Assembly: GCF_014851565.1 (NCBI RefSeq)
Contig: NZ_JACVAA010000006.1
Span: 124,001-188,000 of the forward strand
DNA from: Pseudomonas sp. PDM15
Lineage (GTDB): Bacteria > Pseudomonadota > Gammaproteobacteria > Pseudomonadales > Pseudomonadaceae
Direction of reading: 5' to 3'
DNA: 64,000 bases
Within the stretch, counting starts at the first letter, position 1. Every line of letters begins with the position of its first letter. The notes beneath the pieces were generated by a model. The model did not search any database. It was not told the origin of the DNA and saw only the letters and a program-made list of their open reading frames with translations. A program made the translations under genes and the position numbers. Of this stretch, positions 8,118 to 19,143 are shown one piece after another.

Positions 8118-9611
8118 TCAGGTCTGGACCGGCCGGTATTGCAGGGCTTCGGCCAGGTGAGCGCGGGCGATCTGCTCGACCTGCTCCAGGTCGGCCAGGG
8201 TGCGCGCCACTTTGAGTAGACGGTGGGCGGCGCGCAGCGACAGATTGAGGCGTTCGCAGGCTTGCTCCAGCCAGTGCTGGTCCTGCTCGGTCAGTGGGCA
8301 GTGCCGGCGCAGGCCGGGCAGGTCGAGAAAGGCATTGGCGCAGCCCTGGCGCTTGAGCTGCCGTTGCCGCGCCAGGGCGACCCGGCCGGCGACGCTGGCG
8401 CTGTCTTCGCCCGGTTGCGCCGGTGCCTGCAGGCTGGTGCTCTCGCGCGCCACGGTGAGGTGCAGGTCGATGCGGTCGAGCAGCGGCCCGGACAGCTTGG
8501 CGCGGTAGCGCTGCACTTGGTCCGGCGAGCAGCGGCAACGCCCGCCGGGGTCACCGATGTAGCCACAGGGGCATGGGTTCATCGCCGCCACCAGCTGGAA
8601 GCGGGCGGGAAAGCGCACCTTGTCGCGGGCTCGAGCGATGACGATCTGCCCGCTCTCCAGCGGTTCGCGCAGAACTTCCAATACCTTTCTGTCGAACTCG
8701 GGAAGTTCATCCAGAAACAGCACGCCCTGATGGGCCAAGGTAATTTCCCCGGGTTGCGGCCGACTACCACCACCAACCAGCGCCGGTCCGGATGCGCTGT
8801 GATGGGGCTGCCTGAAGGGTCTCTGCGGCCAGGCCGCCAGCGGCGCCAGGCTGGCCACCGAATGGATGGCCGCCACCTCCAGCGCCTCCTCTTCGGACAG
8901 TGGTGGCAGCAGGCCGGGCAGGCGGCTGGCGAGCAGGGTCTTGCCGGTGCCGGGCGGCCCGCTGAACAACAGGTTGTGGCCGCCGCTGGCGGCAATCAGC
9001 AGGGCGCGCTTGGCTGCCTGCTGGCCCTGCACTTCGGCCAGGTCCGGATAGGCCGGCGTCTCGCGCAGCAAGCCGCTGGCCTGGTGCGGCGCCAGCGGCG
9101 TATGGCCGTTGAGGTGGGCGGCGATCTGCAGCAGGTGATCGACGGCCAGCACTGTCAGGCCGGAAGCCAGGCAGGCCTCTTCGGCATTGGCGCTGGGCAC
9201 CACCAGGGTGCGTCCGGCAGCGCGGGCGGCTAGAGCGGCCGGCAGCACGCCCTGTACCGGGCGTAGGGCGCCGGACAGCGCCAGTTCGCCGAGGCATTCC
9301 AGCTCGGCCAGGCTATCTACCGGCACCTGGCCGCTGGCGGCCAGCACGCCGAGGGCGATGGCCAGGTCGAAGCGGCCGCCGTCCTTGGGCAGGTCGGCGG
9401 GGGCGAGGTTGAGAGTGATCCTGCGCGCGGGGAATTCGAAGCCGGAGTTCTGGATGGCGCTGCGCACGCGGTCCTTGCTTTCCTTGACCGCGGCTTCCGG
9501 TAGGCCGACCAGGGCCATGCTGGGCAGGCCGTTGGCCAGGTGCGCCTCGACGGTAACAGGCGGGGCTTCGACGCCGACCTGGGCGCGGCTGTGGACGATG
9601 GCCAGGGACAT
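8118..9611 (-). CDS. yifB: YifB/ComM family AAA+ Mg-chelatase-like ATPase
   Basis: The 497-residue protein has an N-terminal Lon-protease-like ChlI domain (residues about 1-170), a Walker A GPPGTGKTLL, a Walker B/DELPEF segment, and a Cys cluster NPCPCGYIGD followed by a C-terminal Mg-chelatase helical domain. This is the YifB/ComM family; ComM is a hexameric helicase assisting branch migration during natural transformation. The start at 9611 has an excellent AAGGAG site. It follows ubiK on the same strand with 34 bases between, likely one transcript. Confidence 0.93.
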   Translation of the reverse strand: MSLAIVHSRAQVGVEAPPVTVEAHLANGLPSMALVGLPEAAVKESKDRVRSAIQNSGFEFPARRITLNLAPADLPKDGGRFDLAIALGVLAASGQVPVDSLAELECLGELALSGALRPVQGVLPAALAARAAGRTLVVPSANAEEACLASGLTVLAVDHLLQIAAHLNGHTPLAPHQASGLLRETPAYPDLAEVQGQQAAKRALLIAASGGHNLLFSGPPGTGKTLLASRLPGLLPPLSEEEALEVAAIHSVASLAPLAAWPQRPFRQPHHSASGPALVGGGSRPQPGEITLAHQGVLFLDELPEFDRKVLEVLREPLESGQIVIARARDKVRFPARFQLVAAMNPCPCGYIGDPGGRCRCSPDQVQRYRAKLSGPLLDRIDLHLTVARESTSLQAPAQPGEDSASVAGRVALARQRQLKRQGCANAFLDLPGLRRHCPLTEQDQHWLEQACERLNLSLRAAHRLLKVARTLADLEQVEQIARAHLAEALQYRPVQT

Positions 9612-9645
9612 GGATCACTCCTTGATCGCATGCCCGCCGATGGGC

Positions 9646-9906
9646 TTACTCGGCGGGTGGTTTCTGTTGGGCTTCCAGCTCCGCCAGCTTGGCTTCCAGG
9701 GCTTCCAGGCGGGCGCGGGTGCGGGTCAGCACGGCCATCTGGCTGTCGAACTCTTCGCGACTCACCAGATCCAGCTTGCCGAAGGCGCTCTGCAGCAGGG
9801 CCTTGAACTGCGCCTCGAACTCGCTGCGCGGCAATGGATTCTCGCCGCTGAACAGGCGCGAGGCGTGGCTGGCGAGGGTATCGAGAATGGCTTTGGGCGG
9901 CAGCAT
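9646..9906 (-). CDS. ubiK: ubiquinone biosynthesis accessory factor UbiK (BMFP/YqiC)
   Basis: This 86-residue protein matches the BMFP/YqiC family: an N-terminal amphipathic segment (MLPPKAILDTLASHASRLF), then a C-terminal coiled coil rich in Leu, Glu and Arg (LTRTRARLEALEAKLAELEAQ). Family members form trimers, bind membranes and help the UbiJ-containing ubiquinone synthesis complex. It lies directly upstream of yifB, and opposite to glnK. Length is close to E. coli UbiK (96). Confidence 0.9.
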   Translation of the reverse strand: MLPPKAILDTLASHASRLFSGENPLPRSEFEAQFKALLQSAFGKLDLVSREEFDSQMAVLTRTRARLEALEAKLAELEAQQKPPAE

Positions 9907-10011
9907 GGCGGTTTATTCCGTGAGCAAACGGCCGGCAGTGTAGCACGCACCCCGCGCCTGCCAGGGTTGAGCGGCGAGTGCACGATTTTTGATCACCGCG
10001 GGGAGCTGTCG

Positions 10012-10028
10012 CGCACCAATGCTGTGCA
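10012..10028 (+). promoter_or_regulatory. putative NtrC-binding dyad upstream of glnK
   Basis: CGCACCAATGCTGTGCA matches the NtrC consensus TGCACC-N4-TGGTGCA at most positions on both half-sites. Its centre lies about 112 bases upstream of the start point expected from the sigma-54 promoter, a usual enhancer distance. Confidence 0.5.
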
Positions 10029-10104
10029 ATGACCTGCCGGTCAATCTGCTCGGATTACCGCGGTGAAGACCTAACTGCATGAAAAAGTGGCCTTTTGGCA
10101 TAGC

Positions 10105-10120
10105 TGGCAAGCTTTCTGCT
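10105..10120 (+). promoter_or_regulatory. sigma-54 promoter of glnK-amtB
   Basis: TGGCAAGCTTTCTGCT fits TGGCAcg-N4-TTGCw with the invariant GG and GC dinucleotides ten bases apart. Transcription would begin near 10132, giving a leader of about 190 bases that contains a TGCACC...GTGTGCA inverted repeat (10138-10162) and a small TGAAGC/GCTTCA hairpin. Nitrogen-regulated sigma-54 control is the norm for glnK. Confidence 0.7.
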
Positions 10121-10168
10121 TAACACCCCATGACGCGTGCACCGATGCAGTACCGGTGTGCAGGATGA

Positions 10169-10657
<489 letters not shown>

Positions 10658-10692
10658 GCCTCAGAACCCAACACGCCCCAGGAGAAAAACAC

Positions 10693-12009
10693 ATGACTCT
10701 GCGTAAGATCGCAGGGCTAGGAGCCCTTTTGTCCCTCGTAACCCCTGGCCTGGCCATGGCTGACGAGGTCGTACTCAACTCCGGCGACACCGCCTGGATG
10801 CTGACTGCCACCGCGCTGGTGCTGTTCATGACCATTCCCGGCCTGGCGCTGTTCTACAGCGGCATGGTCCGCTCCAAGAACGTTCTCTCGGTGATGATGC
10901 AGTGCTTCGCCATCACCGGCCTGATCAGCATCCTCTGGGTGGTCTACGGCTACAGCCTGGCCTTCGACACCACCGGCATGGAGAAGGGTGTCACCAACCT
11001 GAACTCCTTCGTCGGCGGCCTGAACAAGGCGTTCCTCAGTGGCCTGACCCCTGACAGCCTGATCGCGGCCTTCCCGGAAAGCGTGTTCATCGTCTTCCAG
11101 ATGACCTTCGCCATCATCACTCCGGCCCTGATCGTCGGCGCCTTCGCCGAGCGCATGAAGTTCTCCGCGATGCTGATCTTCATGGCCGTGTGGTTCACCC
11201 TGGTCTACGCCCCGATGTGCCACATGGTCTGGTCCGGCGACGGCGCCTTCCTGTGGGACGAAGGCGTCCTCGACTTCGCCGGTGGCACCGTGGTGCACAT
11301 CAACGCCGGTATCGCCGGTCTGGTGGCCTGCCTGGTGCTGGGCAAGCGTAAAGGCTACCCGACCACCCCGATGGCTCCGCACAACCTGGGCTACACCCTG
11401 ATCGGCGCCGCCATGCTGTGGATCGGCTGGTTCGGCTTCAACGCCGGTTCCGCCGTCGCCGCCAACGGCACCGCCGGTATGGCCATGCTGGTTACCCAGA
11501 TCGCCACCGCCGCCGCCGCCCTGGGCTGGATGTTCGCCGAGTGGGTCACCCACGGTAAGCCGAGCGCCCTGGGGATCGCCTCCGGTGTGGTCGCCGGTCT
11601 GGTCGCCATCACCCCGGCCGCCGGTACCGCCGGCCCGATGGGCGCTCTGGTCATCGGTCTGTCCGCTGGCGTGATCTGCTTCTTCTGCGCCACCAGCCTC
11701 AAGCGCAAGCTGGGCTACGACGACTCCCTGGACGCCTTCGGCGTACACGGCATCGGCGGCATCGTCGGCGCCATCCTGACCGGCGTGTTCGCCGCTCCGG
11801 CCCTGGGTGGCTTCGGCAGCGTGGAAGACATCGGCGGCCAGGTCTGGATCCAGATCGTCGGCGTGCTGGTCACCGTGGTCTACACCGGCATCGTCACCTT
11901 CGTGATCCTCAAGGTGCTGGACCTGGTGATGGGCCTGCGCGTCAACGAAGAGTCCGAGACCGTTGGCCTCGACCTCTCCGAGCACAACGAGCGCGGCTAC
12001 AACCTGTAA
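10693..12009 (+). CDS. amtB: ammonium channel AmtB (first copy)
   Basis: This 438-residue inner-membrane channel conducts ammonium/ammonia. It has a cleavable signal peptide ending near AMA-DE, then eleven membrane spans. The twin pore histidines are seen in GGTVVHINAG and AFGVHGIGG, and the substrate-site segment WFGFNAGS is intact. The C-terminal cytosolic tail that contacts GlnK is present. It is cotranscribed with glnK and ends at a clear terminator. Confidence 0.96.
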   Translation: MTLRKIAGLGALLSLVTPGLAMADEVVLNSGDTAWMLTATALVLFMTIPGLALFYSGMVRSKNVLSVMMQCFAITGLISILWVVYGYSLAFDTTGMEKGVTNLNSFVGGLNKAFLSGLTPDSLIAAFPESVFIVFQMTFAIITPALIVGAFAERMKFSAMLIFMAVWFTLVYAPMCHMVWSGDGAFLWDEGVLDFAGGTVVHINAGIAGLVACLVLGKRKGYPTTPMAPHNLGYTLIGAAMLWIGWFGFNAGSAVAANGTAGMAMLVTQIATAAAALGWMFAEWVTHGKPSALGIASGVVAGLVAITPAAGTAGPMGALVIGLSAGVICFFCATSLKRKLGYDDSLDAFGVHGIGGIVGAILTGVFAAPALGGFGSVEDIGGQVWIQIVGVLVTVVYTGIVTFVILKVLDLVMGLRVNEESETVGLDLSEHNERGYNL

Positions 12010-12026
12010 GTCCTGCAGCAACACCA

Positions 12027-12051
12027 AACGCCCGGTCCGCCGGGCGTTTTT
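12027..12051 (+). terminator. intrinsic terminator after amtB1
   Basis: AACGCCCGG and CCGGGCGTT pair around TCCG and are followed by TTT. It lies between amtB1 and amtB2, so the second channel gene is reached by read-through or has its own promoter. Confidence 0.8.
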
Positions 12052-12105
12052 CATTGCGCGCCAACGGCGGCGCGGCTCTGTGCAACCAGTACAACGGAGT
12101 ACTCG

Positions 12106-13356
<1,251 letters not shown>

Positions 13357-13376
13357 CGCCAGCCGCTGACCAAACC

Positions 13377-13400
13377 AAGGGCGCTGCGGCGCCCTTTGTT
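13377..13400 (+). terminator. intrinsic terminator after amtB2
   Basis: AAGGGCGC and GCGCCCTT pair around TGCG, followed by a T-rich stretch interrupted by one G. Confidence 0.7.
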
Positions 13401-13511
13401 CTATGTGCTGCGAGGACATCGACGGATTGGAAATTTCCCGCGCCGGCCAGGTGAAAAGGCCGTGGACAGGCTCTAAAATGCGCCGCCAGTAGATGCTGCA
13501 GGTGTTGGAAA

Positions 13512-13955
13512 ATGTGGCAACAACGGCTGATCAGTTTGCGTGCCCGGGCGCGCGGTTTTCATCTGGTGAGCGACGAGCTCCTGCAGGCGTTGCCGGAGCT
13601 GGCCGATTACCGGGTGGGGCTTTTGCACCTGTGGCTGCAGCACACGTCCGCCTCGCTGACCATCAATGAGAATGCCGATGGTGCGGTGCGACGTGACTTC
13701 GAGCGCTTCTTCAACCGTCTTGTGCCCCTGGGTGCGCAAGGCTACGAGCACGACTACGAAGGGCCGGACGATCTGCCGGCACATTTCAAGTCCAGCCTGC
13801 TGGGCTGTCAGCTGAGTCTGCCGGTCAGCGAAGGTCGATTGAACCTCGGCACCTGGCAGGGCATCTATCTCGGCGAGCACCGCGACCATGGCGGCTCCCG
13901 CCGGGTGCTGGCGACCCTGCAAGGCGAGCTGCGCGAAGGCGCGACCCGCCGATAA
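13512..13955 (+). CDS. yjbQ: YjbQ family protein (UPF0047, secondary thiamine-phosphate synthase)
   Basis: The 147-residue protein matches YjbQ/UPF0047, with the family motif [15 protein letters not shown] near residues 44-58 and a C-terminal [16 protein letters not shown] that carries metal- and substrate-site residues. Family members show weak thiamine-phosphate synthase activity; the physiological role is unsettled. It lies alone between amtB2 and sutA, close to full family length (E. coli 138). Confidence 0.9.
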   Translation: MWQQRLISLRARARGFHLVSDELLQALPELADYRVGLLHLWLQHTSASLTINENADGAVRRDFERFFNRLVPLGAQGYEHDYEGPDDLPAHFKSSLLGCQLSLPVSEGRLNLGTWQGIYLGEHRDHGGSRRVLATLQGELREGATRR

Positions 13956-14034
13956 AAATTTTTCCAGCGGCATTTTTGCAATGCGTGTCGCTGGGCTATA
14001 AGTAACCTGCTCTGCGCAAGTCATGAGGTAGAAC

Positions 14035-14361
14035 ATGAGCGACGAAGAACTGGAACAGGACGACCTGGAAGGCGCCGACGAGGACGAGGGCGACGAGCTG
14101 GAAGCAGCCGACGCCGGCGATGACGGCGACGACGGCAGTGAAGCCGCCGAGCCCGGCAGCAAGCCTGGCAAGAAGGCCAAGGCTGCCGAGGAAATCGAGG
14201 AATTGCCCAGCGTAGAAGCCAAGCAGAAGGAGCGCGACGCTCTGGCCAAGGCCATGGAAGAGTTCCTGGCGCGTGGCGGGGCGGTGCAGGAGATCGAGCC
14301 CAACGTGGTGGCCGATCCACCCAAGAAGCCGGACAGCAAGTACGGCAGCCGTCCCATCTGA
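14035..14361 (+). CDS. sutA: RNA polymerase-binding regulator SutA
   Basis: This 108-residue protein has a very acidic, disordered N-terminal half (DEEL/DDLEGADEDEGDE), a central helix (PSVEAKQKERDALAKAMEEF) and the conserved C-terminal tail VVADPPKKPDSKYGSRPI. That combination is SutA, which in P. aeruginosa binds the RNA polymerase beta subunit and raises ribosomal and maintenance transcription during slow growth. It is monocistronic and ends at a strong terminator. Confidence 0.93.
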   Translation: MSDEELEQDDLEGADEDEGDELEAADAGDDGDDGSEAAEPGSKPGKKAKAAEEIEELPSVEAKQKERDALAKAMEEFLARGGAVQEIEPNVVADPPKKPDSKYGSRPI

Positions 14362-14375
14362 GGACTGCCGCCGGC

Positions 14376-14409
14376 ATGAAAAAGCCCGCCAATTCGGCGG
14401 GCTTTTTCA
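14376..14409. terminator. bidirectional intrinsic terminator
   Basis: GAAAAAGCCCGCC pairs with GGCGGGCTTTTTC around AATTC. With A and T runs on both sides it can serve sutA and the convergent HAD gene. Confidence 0.9.
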
Positions 14410-14420
14410 TGGGCGTTGGT

Positions 14421-15116
14421 TCAGCTCCAGCGCTCCAGAAGCGCTGGCAGCTCGGCCAGGCTGCGGATCTGCGCATCCGGCAACTGCTCGCCCTCCCAGG
14501 GCTTGCCCTGGGGGTTGAACCAGATGGCGCGTAGGCCGGCGGCGTGGGCGCCGGCGATGTCGTCGCCGGGATGGTCGCCGATGTGCACGGCCTGTTCGGC
14601 CGCCACCCCGGCGTGCTGCAGGGCGGTCTGGAACGGGTGCGGGTCGGGCTTGCCGATGCCCAGTTCCTCGGCGCACAGGGCGAAGCGGAAGTAGTCGGCC
14701 AGGCCCAGGCGGTGCACGTCGGCGTTGCCGTTGGTGATTACGCCGAGGGTGTAGCGCATGGCTAGACGCTCCAGGGTGGGATGGACCTCGGGGAACAGCT
14801 GCACCTGATGACGCGCGGCGAGGAACACCTGGAAGCCCAGCTCGGCCAGGTCGTCGGCCTCGCCCTGGGCATAGCCGGCGTCGAGCAGGGCGTGCAGCAG
14901 AATGCGCCGGCGCAGCTCGCTGAGGCGATGCTTGAGACCGGGGTCGACCTGCAGCAGGCGCGCACGAATCGCCCACAGGTGCTCGATCGGCACCGGCCCC
15001 AGGCGCGGCGCCTCGGCGGCCAGCCAGTCGCGCAACGCCGCCTCGGCGCTGTGCATCACCGGCGCCACGTCCCACAGGGTGTCGTCGAGGTCGAAGGTGA
15101 TCAGGCGGATGCTCAT
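14421..15116 (-). CDS. HAD-IA hydrolase (YigB-like phosphatase)
   Basis: The 231-residue protein opens with the HAD nucleophile motif FDLDDTLWD (Asp9, Asp11), has motif II in VITNGN, a lysine in GIGKPDPHPF and motif IV GDHPGDDIAGA. Members of this group dephosphorylate small metabolites; E. coli YigB, the gene after xerC, acts on FMN. The gene overlaps the end of xerC by one base (TGATG), so translation is probably coupled and it is the last gene of the lysA-dapF-xerC operon. Confidence 0.9.
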   Translation of the reverse strand: MSIRLITFDLDDTLWDVAPVMHSAEAALRDWLAAEAPRLGPVPIEHLWAIRARLLQVDPGLKHRLSELRRRILLHALLDAGYAQGEADDLAELGFQVFLAARHQVQLFPEVHPTLERLAMRYTLGVITNGNADVHRLGLADYFRFALCAEELGIGKPDPHPFQTALQHAGVAAEQAVHIGDHPGDDIAGAHAAGLRAIWFNPQGKPWEGEQLPDAQIRSLAELPALLERWS

Positions 15117-16009
15117 CAGGATTCGCTCTTGCGTTTGGCCCGTGGATGGGCGCCGTCGTAGACCTTGGCCAGGTGCTGGAAGTCCAGGTGGGTGTAGATC
15201 TGCGTGGTGGCGATATCGGCGTGGCCGAGCAGCTCTTGCACGGCGCGCAGGTCCTGGCTGGACTCCAGCATATGGCTGGCGAAGCTGTGCCGCAGCATAT
15301 GCGGATGCAGGTGCTGGCCCAGCTCGCGCACGCCGGCCTGGCGCACTCGCAGCTGGATGGCGCGCGGGGTCAGGCGCTTGCCCTGGCGGCCAACGAACAC
15401 CGCGCCGTCCTGCGGGCTGGTCATGGCTCGCAGCGGCAGCCAGGCCTCCATGGCTTCGCGTGCCTTGCGTCCGATCGGCAGCTCGCGGGCCTTGTTGCCC
15501 TTGCCGCGTACCCGCACCAGGCCGGCGGGCAGGTCGAGGCCGTCCAGGTCCAGGCCGACCAGCTCGGACAGGCGCAGGCCGGAGGAATAGAACAGCTCGA
15601 GCATGGCCTGGTCGCGGCGGGCGATGAAGTCGTCCTCCACGCCGCCGTCCAGCAACTGGGCCGTGCGGTCTGTGTCCAGCGCGCGCGGCAGGCGGCGCTC
15701 GCCCTTGGGCGCGGTCAGCCCGCCGGCCGGATCATGCCGGCACAGGCCTTCACGACCGAGGTATTGATAGAAGCCGCGCACCGCCGAGAGCAGGCGGGCC
15801 AGCGAGCGGCTGGACTGACCTAGGCCATGCAGGCGGGCGACCATGGCGCGCAGGGTGCGGGTGTCGAGGGCGTCCCAGCTGGTGACGGCGTGCTTCTCGC
15901 ACAGGGAGAGTACCTTCAGCAGGTCGCGACGGTAGCCGTCGAGGGTGTGTGCGGAGACCTGGCGCTCGCTGCGCAGGTGTTCGAGGTAGGCGTCGAGGCT
16001 GCTCTGCAT
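15116..16009 (-). CDS. xerC: site-specific tyrosine recombinase XerC
   Basis: XerC with XerD resolves chromosome dimers at dif. The 297-residue protein has the N-terminal SAM-like core-binding domain and a catalytic domain with Arg in [10 protein letters not shown], Lys in [31 protein letters not shown] and the nucleophile Tyr272 in IYTHLDF. I start at ATG 16009, preceded by GGAG with a five-base spacer; a longer frame upstream overlaps DUF484 and is not family sequence. P. aeruginosa calls this gene sss/xerC. Confidence 0.95.
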   Translation of the reverse strand: MQSSLDAYLEHLRSERQVSAHTLDGYRRDLLKVLSLCEKHAVTSWDALDTRTLRAMVARLHGLGQSSRSLARLLSAVRGFYQYLGREGLCRHDPAGGLTAPKGERRLPRALDTDRTAQLLDGGVEDDFIARRDQAMLELFYSSGLRLSELVGLDLDGLDLPAGLVRVRGKGNKARELPIGRKAREAMEAWLPLRAMTSPQDGAVFVGRQGKRLTPRAIQLRVRQAGVRELGQHLHPHMLRHSFASHMLESSQDLRAVQELLGHADIATTQIYTHLDFQHLAKVYDGAHPRAKRKSES

Positions 16010-16052
16010 GGCGACTCCGGCAGGCGACGGGTGGGCCGCGAGCGGCCCGGGA

Positions 16053-16748
16053 TCAGCGTACCGAGCGCAGTGGCGCGGCGAAGCGCGGCAGCACGCGGGC
16101 CAGCACTTCGGCCACGTAGCCGAGGAACAGGGTGCCGAGGCTGCTCTTGTAGTGTTGCGGGTCCGGGCTGCCGATGGCGAGTACGCCGTGCAGGCCCTGG
16201 TAGGCGAGGCTGACCACGGCGGCCGAGCCGACCTGGGCGAACTCTTCGCTGCCGAAGATGAACTCCAGCTCGTTGGGGCGCAGCACGCCACAGGTGGTCT
16301 TGCCGGCACCGAGCAGGCCGCCGATGGCCTGGTGGGCCTCGGCCGAGCTGACCGAGCGGCCGACGCCCAGCGGCGTCTCGCTGAACAGGATCAGGCTGAC
16401 GAAGGGCACCTGGAATTCGTGGCGCAGGCTGTCTTCCACCGCGCCGATCACTTCTTCAAGGCTGGTGGCGTCGAGCAGGTCGAGCACCAGGCGGCGGGTC
16501 TTGTCGAACAGGCGGTCGTTATCGCGGGCCACGTCCATCAGCTGCGACAGGCGATGGCGCATCTCGATGTTGCGCTCGCGCAGCAGCTTGACCTGGCGCT
16601 CCACCAGCGACACGGCTTCGCCGGGCTGGTGCGGAATGCGCAGCTCGGGGATCAGCTCCTCGTGGTCGACGAAGAATTCCGGATGCTGCCGCAGATAGGC
16701 GGCGACGCTCTCGGAGTCGAGTTTCACGAGCTGATCATGGTCACTCAT
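16053..16748 (-). CDS. DUF484 family protein (GAF-like)
   Basis: This 231-residue protein is the DUF484 protein that sits between dapF and xerC in many gammaproteobacteria. It has an N-terminal coiled region (residues about 35-75, [20 protein letters not shown]) and a GAF-like C-terminal domain. No catalytic residues are known and the ligand is unknown. Its ATG overlaps the dapF stop by four bases (ATGA), so it is translationally coupled. The start at 16748 gives [10 protein letters not shown], a typical family N-terminus. Confidence 0.9.
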   Translation of the reverse strand: MSDHDQLVKLDSESVAAYLRQHPEFFVDHEELIPELRIPHQPGEAVSLVERQVKLLRERNIEMRHRLSQLMDVARDNDRLFDKTRRLVLDLLDATSLEEVIGAVEDSLRHEFQVPFVSLILFSETPLGVGRSVSSAEAHQAIGGLLGAGKTTCGVLRPNELEFIFGSEEFAQVGSAAVVSLAYQGLHGVLAIGSPDPQHYKSSLGTLFLGYVAEVLARVLPRFAAPLRSVR

Positions 16749-17575
16749 AGACGAACCTGTCCTTCGTACACGCGAACGGCGGGTCCGGTCATCATAACCG
16801 GCTGGCCGGGCCCTGCCCACTCGATGGACAACTTGCCGCCCGGCAGCTCCAGCTGCACTGGCGAGTCCATCCAGCCCTGGCGAATGGCGGCCACGGCGGC
16901 GGCGCAGGCGCCGGTGCCACAGGCCTGGGTCTCGCCGGCGCCGCGTTCCCACACGCGCAGGCGCGCCTGCTTGCGGTCGACGATCTGCAGGAAGCCGACA
17001 TTGACCCGCTGCGGGAAGCGCGGATGGTGCTCCAGCTTGGGTCCGAGCGTATGCACTGGGGCGCTGTCGACGTCATCGACGCGCAGTACCGCGTGGGGGT
17101 TGCCCATGGATACGGTGGCCAGCTGCACGCTCTGCCCGTCCACCTCGATCGTGTAGCTGAGCGCCTCGGTTTCGGCCTGGAAGGGAATCTGCTGCGGCGC
17201 CAGGCGCGGCGCACCCATGTCGACGATCACCTGGCCATCGGGACGCAGGTTGAGCTCGATGATGCCGCCCTTGGTCTCCACGCGGATCTGCTTCTTCACG
17301 GTCAGGCGCTTGTCCACCACGAAGCGGGCGAAGCAGCGCGCGCCGTTGCCGCACTGCTCCACTTCCGAGCCGTCGGAGTTGAAGATGCGGTAGCGGAAGT
17401 CCACGTCCGGGGTGGTCGGGGCTTCCACCAGCAGCAGCTGGTCGAAGCCGACGCCCGTGTGGCGGTCGCCCCACGCCTTGGCGTGCTTGGGCTGGATATG
17501 CGCGTGCTGGCTGATCAGGTCGAGGACCATGAAGTCGTTGCCGAGGCCGTGCATCTTGGTGAAGCGCAATAGCAT
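16745..17575 (-). CDS. dapF: diaminopimelate epimerase DapF
   Basis: DapF converts LL- to meso-diaminopimelate for lysine and peptidoglycan. The 276-residue enzyme carries the catalytic thiol pair Cys75 ([11 protein letters not shown]) and Cys219 (TQACGTGAC). The start [15 protein letters not shown] is the family consensus. It lies ten bases after lysA and overlaps DUF484 by four bases, so lysA-dapF-DUF484-xerC-HAD forms one compact unit. Confidence 0.97.
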   Translation of the reverse strand: MLLRFTKMHGLGNDFMVLDLISQHAHIQPKHAKAWGDRHTGVGFDQLLLVEAPTTPDVDFRYRIFNSDGSEVEQCGNGARCFARFVVDKRLTVKKQIRVETKGGIIELNLRPDGQVIVDMGAPRLAPQQIPFQAETEALSYTIEVDGQSVQLATVSMGNPHAVLRVDDVDSAPVHTLGPKLEHHPRFPQRVNVGFLQIVDRKQARLRVWERGAGETQACGTGACAAAVAAIRQGWMDSPVQLELPGGKLSIEWAGPGQPVMMTGPAVRVYEGQVRL

Positions 17576-17585
17576 GATCGCGCCC

Positions 17586-18833
17586 TCACTGCGGCAGCAG
17601 GCTTTCGCCGGCGTAGAGTTCGGCGAGGGTCTCGCGGCGGCGTACTTCGTGGGCCTGCTCGCCATCCACCAGCACCTCGGCGGCGCGGCCGCGGGTGTTG
17701 TAGTTGGAACTCATGACGAAGCCGTAGGCGCCGGCCGAACGCACGGCAAGCAGGTCGCCCTCGGCCAGCACCAGTTCGCGGCCCTTGGCCAGGAAGTCGC
17801 CGGTCTCGCAGATCGGCCCGACCAGGTCGTAGTTGCGTGCCTCGCCGCCGCGCGGCTGCACCGGGGTGACGTCCATCCAGGCCTGGTACAGCGCCGGGCG
17901 GATCAGGTCGTTCATCGCCGCATCGATGATGGCGAAGTCCTTGTGCGTGGTGTGCTTGAGGTATTCCACGCGGGTCAGCAGCACGCCGGCGTTGGCCACG
18001 ATGTAGCGGCCCGGCTCGAACACCAAGGCCAGGTCGCGACCGGCAATGCGCTCGCGCACAGCCTTGATGTAGTCGCCGGCCAGCGGTGGCTGCTCGTCGC
18101 GGTACTGCACGCCGAGGCCGCCGCCGAGGTCCAGATGCTTGATCTGGATGCCTTGCCCGGCCAGTTGGTCGATCAGCGCCAGCAGGCGGTCGAGGGCGTC
18201 GAGGAAGGGCGGCAGCGTGGTCAGCTGCGAACCTATATGGCAGTCGACACCGACCACCTGCAGGTTCGACAGGGCGGCGGCGCGGGCGTAGACCGCTGGC
18301 GCCTGCTCGATATCGATGCCGAACTTGTTTTCCTTCAGGCCGGTGGAAATGTACGGGTGGGTGCCGGCGTCTACGTCCGGGTTGACCCGTAGCGAGATGG
18401 CAGCGGTCTTGCCCAGTTCGGCGGCGACCAGCTGCAGGCGCTCCAGCTCATCCACCGACTCTACATTGAAGCAGTGCACGCCCACTTCCAGGGCGCGGCG
18501 CATGTCGTCACGGGTCTTGCCGACGCCGGAGAACACGATCTTGGCGGGTTCGCCACCGGCGGCCAGTACGCGCTCCAGTTCGCCGCGGGAGACGATGTCG
18601 AAGCCTGCACCGAGGCGCGCCAGGACGTTCAGCACGCCGAGGTTGGAGTTGGCCTTGACCGCGAAGCAGACCAGGTGTGGCATGCCAGTGAGCGCGTCGG
18701 CATAGGCGCGGTACTGGGCCTCGATATGGGCGCGGGAGTACACGTAGGTGGGCGTGCCGAAGCGTTCGGCGATGGCGGACAGGGCCACGCCTTCCGCGAA
18801 CAGTTGCCCGTCGCGGCTGGTAAAGGCTTGCAT
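17586..18833 (-). CDS. lysA: diaminopimelate decarboxylase LysA
   Basis: LysA is the PLP enzyme that makes L-lysine from meso-diaminopimelate. The 415-residue protein has the PLP lysine Lys60 in CFAVKANSN, the phosphate-binding glycine loop LDLGGGLG, the phosphate site [11 protein letters not shown] and the C-terminal CETGDFLA segment with the active-site Cys. It follows lptM by nine bases and precedes dapF, completing the last two lysine steps in one operon. Confidence 0.97.
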   Translation of the reverse strand: MQAFTSRDGQLFAEGVALSAIAERFGTPTYVYSRAHIEAQYRAYADALTGMPHLVCFAVKANSNLGVLNVLARLGAGFDIVSRGELERVLAAGGEPAKIVFSGVGKTRDDMRRALEVGVHCFNVESVDELERLQLVAAELGKTAAISLRVNPDVDAGTHPYISTGLKENKFGIDIEQAPAVYARAAALSNLQVVGVDCHIGSQLTTLPPFLDALDRLLALIDQLAGQGIQIKHLDLGGGLGVQYRDEQPPLAGDYIKAVRERIAGRDLALVFEPGRYIVANAGVLLTRVEYLKHTTHKDFAIIDAAMNDLIRPALYQAWMDVTPVQPRGGEARNYDLVGPICETGDFLAKGRELVLAEGDLLAVRSAGAYGFVMSSNYNTRGRAAEVLVDGEQAHEVRRRETLAELYAGESLLPQ

Positions 18834-18842
18834 GGAACCCCC

Positions 18843-18980
18843 TTAGAGGAAGACGTCTTTGTCGCGTTCTTTGACGGTCTTGTCATCATCGGGCAGGTAC
18901 AGCGGGCCTTTCTGGCCACAGCCGGCGAGGGCGGCGGTGAACACGGCGAGCGCGATGAAGGGCAGCAGAAGGCGCTTCAT
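18843..18980 (-). CDS. lptM: small lipoprotein LptM (LppL/YifL)
   Basis: This 45-residue gene is very short. It encodes a lipoprotein signal peptide with lipobox LAGC (Cys21 lipidated), then [12 protein letters not shown] and a charged tail ending KDVFL. The [10 protein letters not shown] motif identifies the LptM/LppL family, which in E. coli binds and promotes maturation of the LptDE lipopolysaccharide translocon by mimicking LPS. It is the first gene of the lysA-dapF-xerC operon, as in P. aeruginosa. Confidence 0.92.
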   Translation of the reverse strand: MKRLLLPFIALAVFTAALAGCGQKGPLYLPDDDKTVKERDKDVFL

Positions 18981-19143
18981 GGTGGAATCCTTTGCGAAAT
19001 CGAGAATGAGTCGGAGTATACCGACCCCCCGCCGCCTTGCCTATGTACGCCCGGCGGGCCTGTCAGGACCGTCGGGCTGGCGTCTCGGGCTTGCCCACGG
19101 CGGGGCTTTTGCGGCTAGCATGGACGGAAAAAACGGAGCCCCG

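Noticed and set aside
10098..10115. Alternative sigma-54 match starting at TTGGCATAGCTGGC
   Set aside because: The GG and GC dinucleotides are not ten bases apart there; the match seven bases downstream fits exactly.
10717..12054. Antisense frame over amtB1
   Set aside because: Acidic low-complexity shadow without start signal; the sense gene is a canonical channel.
12052..12105. A second sigma-54 promoter before amtB2
   Set aside because: GG-GC pairs exist but spacing is off by one or more; no support.
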